Assembly: GCA_038252255.1 (NCBI GenBank)
Contig: JBBSAM010000009.1
Coordinates: 80,656-144,655, forward strand
Length of the DNA stretch: 64,000 nucleotides
From: Chersky-806 sp038252255
Lineage (GTDB): Bacteria > Actinomycetota > Acidimicrobiia > IMCC26256 > JAENVU01
Reading direction: 5' to 3'
Of the stretch, positions 7,925 to 16,549 are shown piece by piece. The notes under the pieces were generated by a model, which worked only from the letters and a program-made list of their open reading frames with translations, made no database searches and was not told where the DNA came from. Position numbers and translations under genes: made by a program. The first letter of the stretch is position 1; every line of letters starts with the position of its first letter.

Positions 7925-10033
7925 TCAGCGCGCGAGCCGGGTAGGCGCGAACACCGGGGCGAACGGGTTGCCGGAGACCGTGAAGATCTCGATCGTGTTG
8001 CTTCCTTCCCGCACCAGTGAGGGCGGGAGCACCGCGGCGTACTGGCTGCGGCCGCCCGTTCCCGAAGGCAGGGTCTGCGCCATTCCCGCGATCGTGCCAT
8101 TGACGGTGACCGCGACCCATTGGCGCGCCGGAATCGCGACCGTGCCCGTCACGTAGGCCCAGGGGATCTTGGCCGCGTGCAGCTTCACGTGCCGGTACTC
8201 GTCGGGGTTCTCCAGCGTCGCGGCACGGCGGGGTGCGGTCGCGGACACGAACTTCGCCGCGGGTTGGCCGACGAGACCGCCGTACGGACCGACGCGGTAG
8301 ATCCGCAACGCGGGATCCCCGGTCGCGCGCGATGCCGCGGTCTTCAGCACGCGGGCAAAGCCGGACGGCCCGTCGAATTCGATGTAGTTCTTGCCGCCGG
8401 TCGGGCGCACGAAGTTGAGCGGCCAGTCCGCGAGCCGGCGCAGCCCGTCCACCCTCGGCGTCCCGTAGAGCGAGCGACCGTCCAGCTTCCACGGGACCTT
8501 CACCCCGACCGTCTGGGCGATCGTCGGCAGGATGTCCGTGGAGTGGGCCGGCCGGTCGTCGAGCACCCCGGCGGTCTGGCCCGGCGCCTTCACCAGCAGC
8601 GGCGTCCACATGATCTCGGGGTAGTTCAGCTCCGATGCGCCGCGGCTGGGCACGCCCGGCAGGAAAGCCACGCCGTGGTCCGCGGTCACGATGATCATCG
8701 AGTCGTTGTACGCGCCGATCTGCTTGAGCTTCCGGACCACCTGCCCGACGACGTAGTCCGCCGTCTGGACCTGGAGGAGGTGGCGCTCCCGCCCGAACGC
8801 GGCGTTCCACGAGTCCTTCCAGACCCCGGCGCGCACGCCCTGGCCGGCCAGCGTGACGTAGTCCTGCGCCGGACCGAGGTAGTGCCACGGCGTGTGCGGA
8901 AGCAGGACGTGGAGGAAGTCGAGCTGCGACCGGCCCGACGGCTCGAGCGAGTTCACGAACGACTGTGAGCTGTCGATCGCGTTCTCCACGTACGGGCTCT
9001 GGTGGAGCAACGCGTCCTGCTTCGTGGTGCGCTCCGGCGAGGCGAACGTCTCCCACTGGTTCACACCCTCGTCGAGCAGTCCCGACAGGCCGTTGTTCGC
9101 CTTGGCCGAGTCCGCGCCCGAACCGCAGAGCGAGACCGGGCACAGTCGCGTCGCGCTCTCGTGCACGTTCATGCGATAGCTGCTGCCGAGCAACGTGAAG
9201 AGGTTCTGCGGGAACTCCGACGCGATGGGAACCGGCTCACCGTTCGGGAACTTCCCGGTGAGGATCGCCGGAACCGCCATCGTGGTGTGCGGTCCGACGG
9301 TGGTGTCGTTGCGGTACCAGGTGGCCCCCTTGGCGAGCGACGCGAGATTCGGGAACAACGTGCCGTCGAGCTGGCCCTTGCCGTCCAGCAGCGACGCGGT
9401 CGGGAACTCGTCCATGACGATCATCACGACGCGCTTGGGGTGCGCGACCTTCACGTGCACCGCGCTCGGGTCGCTCACGAAGATCACCGGCGTCACGGCC
9501 GACGAGAACACGAACAGCACCCCGAACACCGGTGGCGCAACAGAGAGATAGCGCAGGAAGGTGCGAACGATCGCGAGACGGAGCATGAGGATGCCGCCAA
9601 CCAGTCCGAGCACCGCCCCGACCGCCAGCAGCACGGCCGGACCGAGGCTCGTCACCCGCTTCAGCGTCTCGACCGCGATGATGCCGACGAGCACCGCGCC
9701 GAACGCCGCGTGCACCCATCGCCGGACCTGCGGCAACACCAGCCCGACGAGCACCTCGACCGACCAGAGGACGGTCGCCGGGACTACGATGAACAGCACC
9801 GCGAAGACGACCGCTTCTTGCACAGTGGTGCGGCGGCTCAGGAGGAAGTCGGCGTTCTGTTGGAAGATGTCGAGGGTCGGCTGAGCGATCGCGACGCCGC
9901 AGAGCGCAAAGAGCTCGAGGAACGCGCCGGCCTCACGGCGCCAGGGCCCGAATCGCCGGCCCCGCTCCGCCGCTCCGTCAGCCACCGCGGGGCTCGACTG
10001 CTCTTCGACGGACTCCACGCGCGCTCCCCCCAA
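7925..10033 (-). CDS. membrane sulfatase/alkaline-phosphatase-fold enzyme
   Basis: Up to 702 residues: an N-terminal membrane domain of about four or five helices, then an extracytoplasmic sulfatase-fold domain. VVMIVMDEFP supplies first-strand metal ligands, GPHTTMAVPAILTG carries the likely Thr nucleophile as in LtaS or phosphoethanolamine transferases, and IIVTADHGVAF carries the late Asp-His pair. The domain arrangement suggests transfer or removal of a phospho- or sulfo-group on envelope lipids. Start uncertain: TTG at 10033 (11 nt after TACTCT) or GTG at 10018. Pairs with the downstream GT-C gene. Confidence 0.75.
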   Translation of the reverse strand: MGGARVESVEEQSSPAVADGAAERGRRFGPWRREAGAFLELFALCGVAIAQPTLDIFQQNADFLLSRRTTVQEAVVFAVLFIVVPATVLWSVEVLVGLVLPQVRRWVHAAFGAVLVGIIAVETLKRVTSLGPAVLLAVGAVLGLVGGILMLRLAIVRTFLRYLSVAPPVFGVLFVFSSAVTPVIFVSDPSAVHVKVAHPKRVVMIVMDEFPTASLLDGKGQLDGTLFPNLASLAKGATWYRNDTTVGPHTTMAVPAILTGKFPNGEPVPIASEFPQNLFTLLGSSYRMNVHESATRLCPVSLCGSGADSAKANNGLSGLLDEGVNQWETFASPERTTKQDALLHQSPYVENAIDSSQSFVNSLEPSGRSQLDFLHVLLPHTPWHYLGPAQDYVTLAGQGVRAGVWKDSWNAAFGRERHLLQVQTADYVVGQVVRKLKQIGAYNDSMIIVTADHGVAFLPGVPSRGASELNYPEIMWTPLLVKAPGQTAGVLDDRPAHSTDILPTIAQTVGVKVPWKLDGRSLYGTPRVDGLRRLADWPLNFVRPTGGKNYIEFDGPSGFARVLKTAASRATGDPALRIYRVGPYGGLVGQPAAKFVSATAPRRAATLENPDEYRHVKLHAAKIPWAYVTGTVAIPARQWVAVTVNGTIAGMAQTLPSGTGGRSQYAAVLPPSLVREGSNTIEIFTVSGNPFAPVFAPTRLAR

Positions 10034-10122
10034 CCGGAGGCGACAGAGTACCGGTCACGGGTGCCGATCCGAGCGCGGCACCGCCGCGCGCGCGACGGTC
10101 GCCGGCCCGGCCCCACCGGCCC

Positions 10123-11895
10123 ATGACCGACGCCGTACCGGCCCCGCGGGACCTCTCGCGGCGAGGCCAGTGGTGCCTGCTGCTCGGCTCGTCGCTCCTC
10201 GTCCTGCTCGCCGCGGTGTTCGTCACCGGCTTCGTCGGGCTGGTGCTCCGCATCCAGGTCGGCTGGTGGGTGCTCGTGCCGGCGATCGCCGCGCAGGCGT
10301 GCTTCGCCACGGTCGGCTGGCGCCGAGCCGGCGCCGCCCGACCGCTGCGGATGGTCGTGGCCACGCTCATCGTGTGTTGGCTGGTCATCGTGGCGACCGG
10401 TGCACTGTCGACGCTCGTCTCCGACACGTCAGTGGACGGTCGCCACTACCAGAGCGAGACCACCCGGGCCGTCGCCCGCGGCTGGAACCCGGAGCGCGAC
10501 GGCCCGCTCTTCCCGAAGGACGTCCCGTATCAACCGGACGCGGCCCCGAAGGCCCCGGCGATCGTCGGCGCGACGGTGTTCCACATCACCGAGAACATCG
10601 ACACGACTCGCCTCTTCGGGGCCTCCCTCCTCATCGCCGCCGCACTCGTGGCGATCGCGGGCTTGGAAGCCGCGGGCGCGGGACCGTGGTTGTCGATCGT
10701 CGGTGGTCTCGTCCTCGCGTTGAACCCGGTCGCGCTCGCACAGACCGGCACCGCGATGGTGGACGGTGTCGTGAGCTCGGTCCTGCTCGCATCGTTGATG
10801 CTCGCCCTGCTCTGGGTATGGCGACATCCACCGATCGTCGTGCTCCCCCCACTCGCGGCGGCGCTCGTGCTGCTGGTGAACACGAAGTTCACGGGGCTCG
10901 TGTACGTCGGTCTCATCGTGCTCCCTGTGGTCTTCATCGCCGGGCTCGTCGCGCGGTCGGGTCGGCGCTTGATCGTGATGCTCGGTGGCGTCGTGCTCGT
11001 CGCACTCGTCGCGATGATCGGCCTCGGCTACAACCCGTACGTCACCAACTACCTGCGCTACGACCATCCGCTCCACCCGATCTACGGTCCGCACTCGCTC
11101 GACATCGGGGCGCAGTACCGGACGGGCGAGCTGAACGACGTGAGCCAGCCGGAGCAGCTGGCGCTGTCCGTGTTCGGGAAGTCCACCGCCGGGAACGGTG
11201 ATCCCCAGATCAAGATCCCGCTCGTGTTCGACACCGCCGAGTGGTCGTCGTTCCGCTCCCCCAGCGTGCGGATCGGTGGCTTCGGCCCCTGGTTCAGCGG
11301 CGGACTCATCATCGCCTTCGCCGCGTTGATCGCCGCGTGCATCGCGCGACTCGTGCGCAAACGCGCGCCCGGGGTCGAACGCATCTCGCCGCAGGCGTAC
11401 GGACTGCTCGGCGCGGCCGGGGTCTGCCTGCTCGCGACGATCGTGCAGCCGTCCGCGTTCCTGGCCCGCTTCGCGCCCCAGCTGTGGTTCGTCCCCGGCT
11501 TCATCGCGGTCGCCGTCGTGCTGTTCGTCGGGGTGCGGATCGTGCAGGCGATCGCCTGGGTCGCCTTGGGGGTGCTGCTCGCGAATGCCGGTGGAGTCGC
11601 GGTCTCCACCGTGGTGTGGGACGTGCGCGACACCAACCGGGAAGCGGCGAGCCTGGCCCGCCTCCGCAGGCTGTCGCCGCTCGAGGCGAACTTCTCGTCG
11701 TGGCAGCGCTCGGAGGCGCGGCGACTGCGGGAGAACGGCATCCGCTTCGTCGCCGTCGACCGTGTCACCTGTCCGATCCCCTACGTGCTCTCGGTCGCCG
11801 GCGGCTTGACCCGCCAGCCCAAGCGCTACGGCGTTCCGCCCCCGGCCGGCGGCGTGCAGCTCTGCCCGCTCAAGCCACCACCGGGCAACGGCTGA
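10123..11895 (+). CDS. multi-spanning GT-C-like membrane protein
   Basis: 590 residues with roughly eleven hydrophobic helices. After the first helices, SVDGRHYQSETTRAVARGW resembles the acidic first loop of GT-C glycosyltransferases (VDGxxY type). The soluble C-terminal tail (from about residue 485) reads like the periplasmic end of a sugar transferase. Divergent from the sulfatase-fold gene with an 89-bp spacer, so probably part of the same envelope function. Donor and acceptor cannot be predicted. Confidence 0.62.
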   Translation: MTDAVPAPRDLSRRGQWCLLLGSSLLVLLAAVFVTGFVGLVLRIQVGWWVLVPAIAAQACFATVGWRRAGAARPLRMVVATLIVCWLVIVATGALSTLVSDTSVDGRHYQSETTRAVARGWNPERDGPLFPKDVPYQPDAAPKAPAIVGATVFHITENIDTTRLFGASLLIAAALVAIAGLEAAGAGPWLSIVGGLVLALNPVALAQTGTAMVDGVVSSVLLASLMLALLWVWRHPPIVVLPPLAAALVLLVNTKFTGLVYVGLIVLPVVFIAGLVARSGRRLIVMLGGVVLVALVAMIGLGYNPYVTNYLRYDHPLHPIYGPHSLDIGAQYRTGELNDVSQPEQLALSVFGKSTAGNGDPQIKIPLVFDTAEWSSFRSPSVRIGGFGPWFSGGLIIAFAALIAACIARLVRKRAPGVERISPQAYGLLGAAGVCLLATIVQPSAFLARFAPQLWFVPGFIAVAVVLFVGVRIVQAIAWVALGVLLANAGGVAVSTVVWDVRDTNREAASLARLRRLSPLEANFSSWQRSEARRLRENGIRFVAVDRVTCPIPYVLSVAGGLTRQPKRYGVPPPAGGVQLCPLKPPPGNG

Positions 11896-11938
11896 CCCGG
11901 CCGAGCATCCGGATCCGAGCGGGTATCGTCCCGCCTCC

Positions 11939-13093
11939 ATGGGCCCCCTGACCGGCTACCGCGTGCTCGAGATCCCGAGCATCGGCCCGACGCAATTCGC
12001 GGGGATGGCACTCGGGGATCTCGGCGCCGAGGTCCTGCGCCTCGATCGCGCCACGTCGGTCGCGGCAGGAAGCGGGATGATCCCCGCGTCGCCGTACGCG
12101 AGTCTGGACCGCAACCGGCGCTCGATGGGCATCGACCTGAAGCATCCCCGCGGTGCGGAGACCGTGCTGAAGCTCTGCGAGTCGGCGGACGTGCTCATCG
12201 AGGGGTTCCGGCCCGGTGTGGCGGAACGGCTCGGCATCGGACCGGAGGTCGCCCTCGCGCGCAACCCGCGCCTCGTCTACGGCCGCATGACCGGCTGGGG
12301 CCAAGAAGGGCCGCTCTCCCACGACGTCGGTCACGACATCAACTACATCGCGCTCGCCGGCGTGCTCGCGCACATCGGCACCGCCGGCGGGCCGCCTGTC
12401 CCCCCGATCAACCTCGTGGGTGACTTCGGCGGCGGTGGGCTCCTGCTCGCGTTCGGCATCCTGGCCGCGCTGCTCGAACGCGAGCGCTCCGGGAAGGGGC
12501 AGGTCATCGACGCGGCGATGATCGACGGCGCGGCGATGCAGATGAGCGTCTTCGTCGGCATGAGCGCGATGGGGTTCTGGTCCGACGAACGCGGCACGAA
12601 CCTGCTCGACGGCGGCGCGCACTTCTACGGCGCGTACGAGACGTCTGACCACCAGTGGATCTCGATCGCGAGCTACGAGCCGCAGTTCTACGCCGAGCTC
12701 GTGGCGTTGCTCGGGCCGCTCGGCGTCGCGCTCGACCCCGCGACGCAGATGGACCAGTCGACATGGCCGGGCCTCAAGCAGCAGATGGCGGCACTCTTCC
12801 GGACTCGCACCCGCGACGAGTGGATCGAGTTCTTCGCCGGCCACGACGTCTGCTTCGCCCCGGTCCTCACGATGAACGAGGCGCGTGCACATCCGCACAA
12901 CGTGGCCCGCGCCACCTTCATCGAGGTGGACGGCGCCCCGCAGCCGGCTCCGGCTCCCCGGTTCAGCCGCACCCCCGGCGCGGTGGAGCGCACGCCCGTC
13001 GTCCCCGGCACGGACACCGACACTGCGCTGGTGGACTGGGGCTTCGACCCCGAGACGATCGCCGAGCTCAAGGAGCAGGGCGCGATCGCCTGA
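11939..13093 (+). CDS. 2-methylacyl-CoA racemase (CoA-transferase III family)
   Basis: 384 residues. The racemase branch of family III is identified by conserved His132 in GHDINY, Asp162 in NLVGDFGGG and Glu247 in YEPQF, matching the His/Asp/Glu set of Mycobacterium tuberculosis MCR (established knowledge). It would interconvert 2R- and 2S-methylacyl-CoA esters so that branched or sterol side chains can enter beta-oxidation. TATCGT lies 9 nt before the ATG, consistent with a leaderless start. Its end overlaps the convergent cyclase gene by 26 bp. Fits the KstR/FadD context downstream. Confidence 0.88.
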   Translation: MGPLTGYRVLEIPSIGPTQFAGMALGDLGAEVLRLDRATSVAAGSGMIPASPYASLDRNRRSMGIDLKHPRGAETVLKLCESADVLIEGFRPGVAERLGIGPEVALARNPRLVYGRMTGWGQEGPLSHDVGHDINYIALAGVLAHIGTAGGPPVPPINLVGDFGGGGLLLAFGILAALLERERSGKGQVIDAAMIDGAAMQMSVFVGMSAMGFWSDERGTNLLDGGAHFYGAYETSDHQWISIASYEPQFYAELVALLGPLGVALDPATQMDQSTWPGLKQQMAALFRTRTRDEWIEFFAGHDVCFAPVLTMNEARAHPHNVARATFIEVDGAPQPAPAPRFSRTPGAVERTPVVPGTDTDTALVDWGFDPETIAELKEQGAIA

Positions 13094-14177
13094 CCGACCA
13101 GAGGGGTACCGGTTCGAGGAACCCCTTGAGCATCCGACGTCCGGCCGGCTCGAAGACGAATGCCGCATCGCTCCCGGCGGCGGTCCGCTCGACGGCCTCC
13201 GTCACGAGGATCTCTCCCGGCACCGCGAGATCCGCTATCCGCGACGCGAGGTTCACGACTGATCCGTAGTAGTCGCCACCCCGCGCGACGAGCTGTCCGA
13301 ACCCGACCCCCGCGTGGGGTGACACGCCCGCCTCGCCCCCGAACGCCTCGACCAGCCGCAGCGCGATCTCACACGCGCTGGTGGGATCCGCATCGATGAA
13401 CATCACCTCGTCCCCGATGTGCTTCACGATGCGACCGCCCCGCGCGGCCACCACGTCGTTCGCGCGCGCTTCGAAGCTCTCGACGAAGCCGGCGAGCTCG
13501 CCCGGCTCGACGTCCTGGGCGTACGGGGTGAACCCCACGAGGTCCACGAAGCCGACTGCCAGCCGGAACATGCCCGGATCCCCGGTCGAGTCGTTGGCCA
13601 CGCGCTGGCGGTTGATCGCAGCCTGGACGTGCAGCCGGAACAGCCCGCCCATGAGTGACGGGATCACGTCGAGCGCCTCGACCGCCGCCTCCGACGCCTC
13701 GGCGAGGGGTGTTGCTCCCGCGCCTTCTTTCATCAGCGGGCCCTCGACGTTCACGAGGAACAAGGAGAGCGCGGCGTCGGCGACGCGAGCCATGGACGAC
13801 CCCACCGCGCGGGTGAACTGGAGCGTCGCCGCCTCGCCGAACATGCCGGCACCGCCGGCGAAGAGCGAGAAGGTCTCGACGTCGCCCTCCCGGTAGTCGT
13901 CGTCGGCGAGCATCAAGCCCGCCGCGAGCGTGACCCGCCGCAACAGGTCGACGGACACTCCGACCGCGGCCGCGACCACCTGCACCGACATGACACGGCC
14001 CGGACGGATGTTCACGTCGGTCGCGGCCGCGTGCAGCGACCCGATCTCGTTCGCCGCGATCATCTGCGCTATCGAGATGCCGCGCGAGTCCAGGTGCTCG
14101 AGCAACGTGAGTCGATCCGCCGCGTCCGGCGCCTCGGGATCGTAGAGACCGGCGGCCCGGAACTCGGCGGCGTCCAT
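13068..14177 (-). CDS. class III adenylate/guanylate cyclase
   Basis: 369 residues. A regulatory N-terminal region (about 1-205), of the sort found in mycobacterial Rv1264-like cyclases, precedes a C-terminal class III catalytic domain. Metal aspartates are visible in VGFVDLVGFT and KHIGDEVMF; the transition-state Asn/Arg are in VVNLASRIAD; a Lys and an Asp sit at the purine-selecting positions, which favours ATP. Probably cytoplasmic and homodimeric. The gene lies upstream of nothing on its strand except an overlap with the racemase end, so its link to neighbours is unclear. Confidence 0.87.
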   Translation of the reverse strand: MDAAEFRAAGLYDPEAPDAADRLTLLEHLDSRGISIAQMIAANEIGSLHAAATDVNIRPGRVMSVQVVAAAVGVSVDLLRRVTLAAGLMLADDDYREGDVETFSLFAGGAGMFGEAATLQFTRAVGSSMARVADAALSLFLVNVEGPLMKEGAGATPLAEASEAAVEALDVIPSLMGGLFRLHVQAAINRQRVANDSTGDPGMFRLAVGFVDLVGFTPYAQDVEPGELAGFVESFEARANDVVAARGGRIVKHIGDEVMFIDADPTSACEIALRLVEAFGGEAGVSPHAGVGFGQLVARGGDYYGSVVNLASRIADLAVPGEILVTEAVERTAAGSDAAFVFEPAGRRMLKGFLEPVPLWSVRRSRPAP

Positions 14178-14213
14178 CGATCGCGACCCTAGGGGCTACT
14201 TCTCCGCGGCGCT

Positions 14214-15872
14214 CTACTTGCCGGGTCGCTCCGCGGTCCGCACTTCGTGCCCGCTCCCCGCTGCGCTCTTTGCCAATTCCTTGGCCCACGGGTAGTCGGG
14301 CTTGCCACTCGGTGCGCGGCTGATCTGGTCCACGAGGAACACCTGCTTCGGCGCCTTGTACGCCGCGATCTGGGTGCGGCAGTGCGCGTCGAGCTCCGCG
14401 ACCGACGGCGTGCGGCCCTCGCGGGGCTGCACCACGGCCGTGACCCGCTCGCCCCACCGCTCGTCCGGTACTCCCACGACGAGAACGTCGAAGACGTCCG
14501 GGTGCGACTTCAGCACGCCCTCCACCTCTTCGGGGAAGACCTTCTCGCCGCCGGTGTTGATCACGATCGATCCGCGGCCGAGCAACGTCACCTGCCCGTC
14601 CGCCTCGACGGTCGCGAAGTCGCCGGGGATCGCGTACCGAACGCCGTCGACCTCGATGAAGGTCTGCGCGCTGCGCTCCGGGTCCTTGTAGTAGCCGAGC
14701 GGGATGTTGCCGGTGCGCGCCACGCGCCCGATCTTCCCCGAGCCAGGCTCGATGAGGTTCAGATCGTCGTCGACCACGATCGAGTCACGCGACGGCTTCA
14801 CGGTCGCCGGACCGCCATGGGACTTCTCGCCCTTCTCCGCGATCTTGATGCCGTTCATGCCCGTCTCGGTCGCGCCGATCGAATCGACCACCAGGATGTT
14901 CGGGAGCAGCTTCATCAGCTGGTCCTTGATCGACTGGGAGAAGATCGCCGCGCTCGACCCTATGGAGACGAGCGACGAGAGGTCGAGCTCCTCGTGCAGC
15001 TGCTCGAGGGAGTCGGCGAGCGGGCGCGCCATCGCGTCGCCGGTGATGCCGAGGACGTTCACCTTCTCGCGCGCCACGAGCCGCCAGACCTGCTCGGCGT
15101 CGAACTTCGGCGTGAGCACCGTGGTGTCGCCGTGGATGAGCCCCCGGATGGTGGACACCTGTCCGGCACCGTGCATGAGCGGCGCCGCCGGCAGCATCAC
15201 TCCGGGTCCGGCGCTCGCCGCGGCCCGATCGCGCAACGCTTCGGGCCGGTCGATCTTCTCGTTGCTGTACGCGTCGATGCCCCCGCACAGCGCGAAGAAG
15301 ATGTCTTCCTGCCGCCACATCACGCCCTTCGGCATGCCGGTGGTTCCACCGGTGTAGATCATGTGGATGTCGTCGTTGGAGCGTTCGGGGAAGTCGCGCT
15401 CCGCGGTGGCCGCGGCGATCGCGGCTTCGTAGTCCACGAACTCGAGCCCCTCGACGCTCGCCCCGCTGCCGTCGTCGGCGATCAGGATGTGACGCAGCTG
15501 CGGCAGGTCAGCGCGGATCGCGGCCACGCGCGGCGCGAACTCCCGCTGCAGGATCAACCCGGCGAGATCGGCGTTGTCGCAGAGGTAGCGGAGCTCGGCC
15601 TCGACGTACCGGTAGTTGACGTTCACCGGGACGGCGCGCAGCTTGTAGAGCGCCATCATCCCCTCGACCCACTCCGGACCGTTGTACGCGTAGATCCCCA
15701 CGTGGTCTCCCGCGTTGATCCCCGCGTCACGCAGGTGGTGGGCGAGCCGGTTCGACCGGTCCTCGATCTCGGCGAACGTGCGCCGCGTGTCGCCGACGAC
15801 GAGCGCGGTGCGATCCGGGTAGAGGTCGACGATCGCCTCGAACAGGTCAGCGAAGTTGTAATGCATTGGCAT
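14214..15872 (-). CDS. acyl-CoA synthetase (FadD family)
   Basis: 552-residue AMP-forming acyl-CoA ligase that activates a carboxylic acid to its CoA thioester. The ATP-binding loop MIYTGGTTGMPKGVMW (from about residue 170), the acceptor motif IGATETG and the hinge and C-terminal Lys region GKPDYPW are intact. The start ATG at 15872 is 6 nt after TAGTCT, a leaderless -10 box that abuts a perfect KstR-type operator. It is the second gene after kstR on the strand. By context the substrate may be a steroid or branched-chain acid; that is inference. Confidence 0.9.
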   Translation of the reverse strand: MPMHYNFADLFEAIVDLYPDRTALVVGDTRRTFAEIEDRSNRLAHHLRDAGINAGDHVGIYAYNGPEWVEGMMALYKLRAVPVNVNYRYVEAELRYLCDNADLAGLILQREFAPRVAAIRADLPQLRHILIADDGSGASVEGLEFVDYEAAIAAATAERDFPERSNDDIHMIYTGGTTGMPKGVMWRQEDIFFALCGGIDAYSNEKIDRPEALRDRAAASAGPGVMLPAAPLMHGAGQVSTIRGLIHGDTTVLTPKFDAEQVWRLVAREKVNVLGITGDAMARPLADSLEQLHEELDLSSLVSIGSSAAIFSQSIKDQLMKLLPNILVVDSIGATETGMNGIKIAEKGEKSHGGPATVKPSRDSIVVDDDLNLIEPGSGKIGRVARTGNIPLGYYKDPERSAQTFIEVDGVRYAIPGDFATVEADGQVTLLGRGSIVINTGGEKVFPEEVEGVLKSHPDVFDVLVVGVPDERWGERVTAVVQPREGRTPSVAELDAHCRTQIAAYKAPKQVFLVDQISRAPSGKPDYPWAKELAKSAAGSGHEVRTAERPGK

Positions 15873-15878
15873 GGCCTG

Positions 15879-15896
15879 AGACTAGAACAGGTTTCA
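15879..15896 (-). promoter_or_regulatory. fadD promoter with KstR-type operator
   Basis: TAGAACAGGTTTCA (15883-15896) matches the published KstR consensus TnnAACnnGTTnnA at every defined position. On the minus strand the -10 box TAGTCT occupies 15884-15879, overlapping the operator and placed 6 nt from the fadD ATG. Binding here would block initiation directly. Confidence 0.72.
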
Positions 15897-15903
15897 GGTT
15901 CGG

Positions 15904-16491
15904 TTAGATGAGCATCCGCGTCGCTCGTTCGAGGTCGTCGCCGACCACCTCGGGGCCGTCGACGCCTCCGACCCAGCCGATCAGCGACGAGAGCCACACC
16001 TGGCTCAGTACCCGGGCCACCGCCCGGTCCCGCTCGCTCGGCTCCCCCTCGTGCATCGCGCGGGTGATGATGTCGGTCATCGCCTGGCTGACCCGCCGCA
16101 CCGCGTCCGCCTCGTCGGTCTGGGCCGAGCCGAGCGCGCGGACCATCGCCGCGGTCGCCTCCGGTCGCTTGACCAACACGTTGCACGCGCGACGGAGGAC
16201 GTCGACGACGCGGTCCGCCGCGGTCTCACCCGTCGGCGGTCGGTTGAGCAGACCGGCGCCGAGCGCCTCCACCTGGCCCACGTTCGCCTCGAGGAGCAAC
16301 CGCTCCTTGCTGGAGAAGTAGCGGTACACGGTTCCGAGCGCGACGCCGGCCTCGGTCGCGACGTCGCGCATCTGCACCGCGTCGAAGCCGCCCTTGTCGG
16401 CGAGCGCCAACGTCGCGTCGAGCACCCGCTTGCGCCGCGCCGCCTGGTTGCGCGCGAGTGCGCCGTCCTCGGGCGCCCCGTCGTTGCTCAT
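15904..16491 (-). CDS. kstR: TetR-family regulator KstR
   Basis: 195-residue TetR repressor. The HTH region FDAVQMRDVATEAGVALG followed by TVYRYFSSKERLL is nearly the same as M. tuberculosis KstR (DAVQMRAVAE..., YRYFPSK). The C-terminal helices ARVLSQVWLSSLIGWV and DLERATRMLI also match KstR. KstR represses cholesterol and sterol side-chain genes and is released by sterol-CoA intermediates (established knowledge). Two KstR-type sites flank this gene, one shared with the divergent MBL gene and one before fadD, so autoregulation is likely. Confidence 0.85.
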   Translation of the reverse strand: MSNDGAPEDGALARNQAARRKRVLDATLALADKGGFDAVQMRDVATEAGVALGTVYRYFSSKERLLLEANVGQVEALGAGLLNRPPTGETAADRVVDVLRRACNVLVKRPEATAAMVRALGSAQTDEADAVRRVSQAMTDIITRAMHEGEPSERDRAVARVLSQVWLSSLIGWVGGVDGPEVVGDDLERATRMLI

Positions 16492-16499
16492 CGCAGAAT

Positions 16500-16543
16500 G
16501 AGAACAGGTTTCTATTTTCCGGTCAATACGACGGCGGTAGGTT
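16500..16543. promoter_or_regulatory. KstR-type operator in the kstR/MBL divergent promoter
   Basis: GAGAACAGGTTTCT (16500-16513) repeats 12 core bases (AGAACAGGTTTC) of the fadD-side operator and fits AACnnGTT; only the two outermost consensus bases differ. TAGGTT at 16538-16543 is the leaderless -10 box of the MBL gene, 6 nt before its ATG. The operator lies between the two divergent starts. Confidence 0.65.
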
Positions 16544-16549
16544 GCGCGC

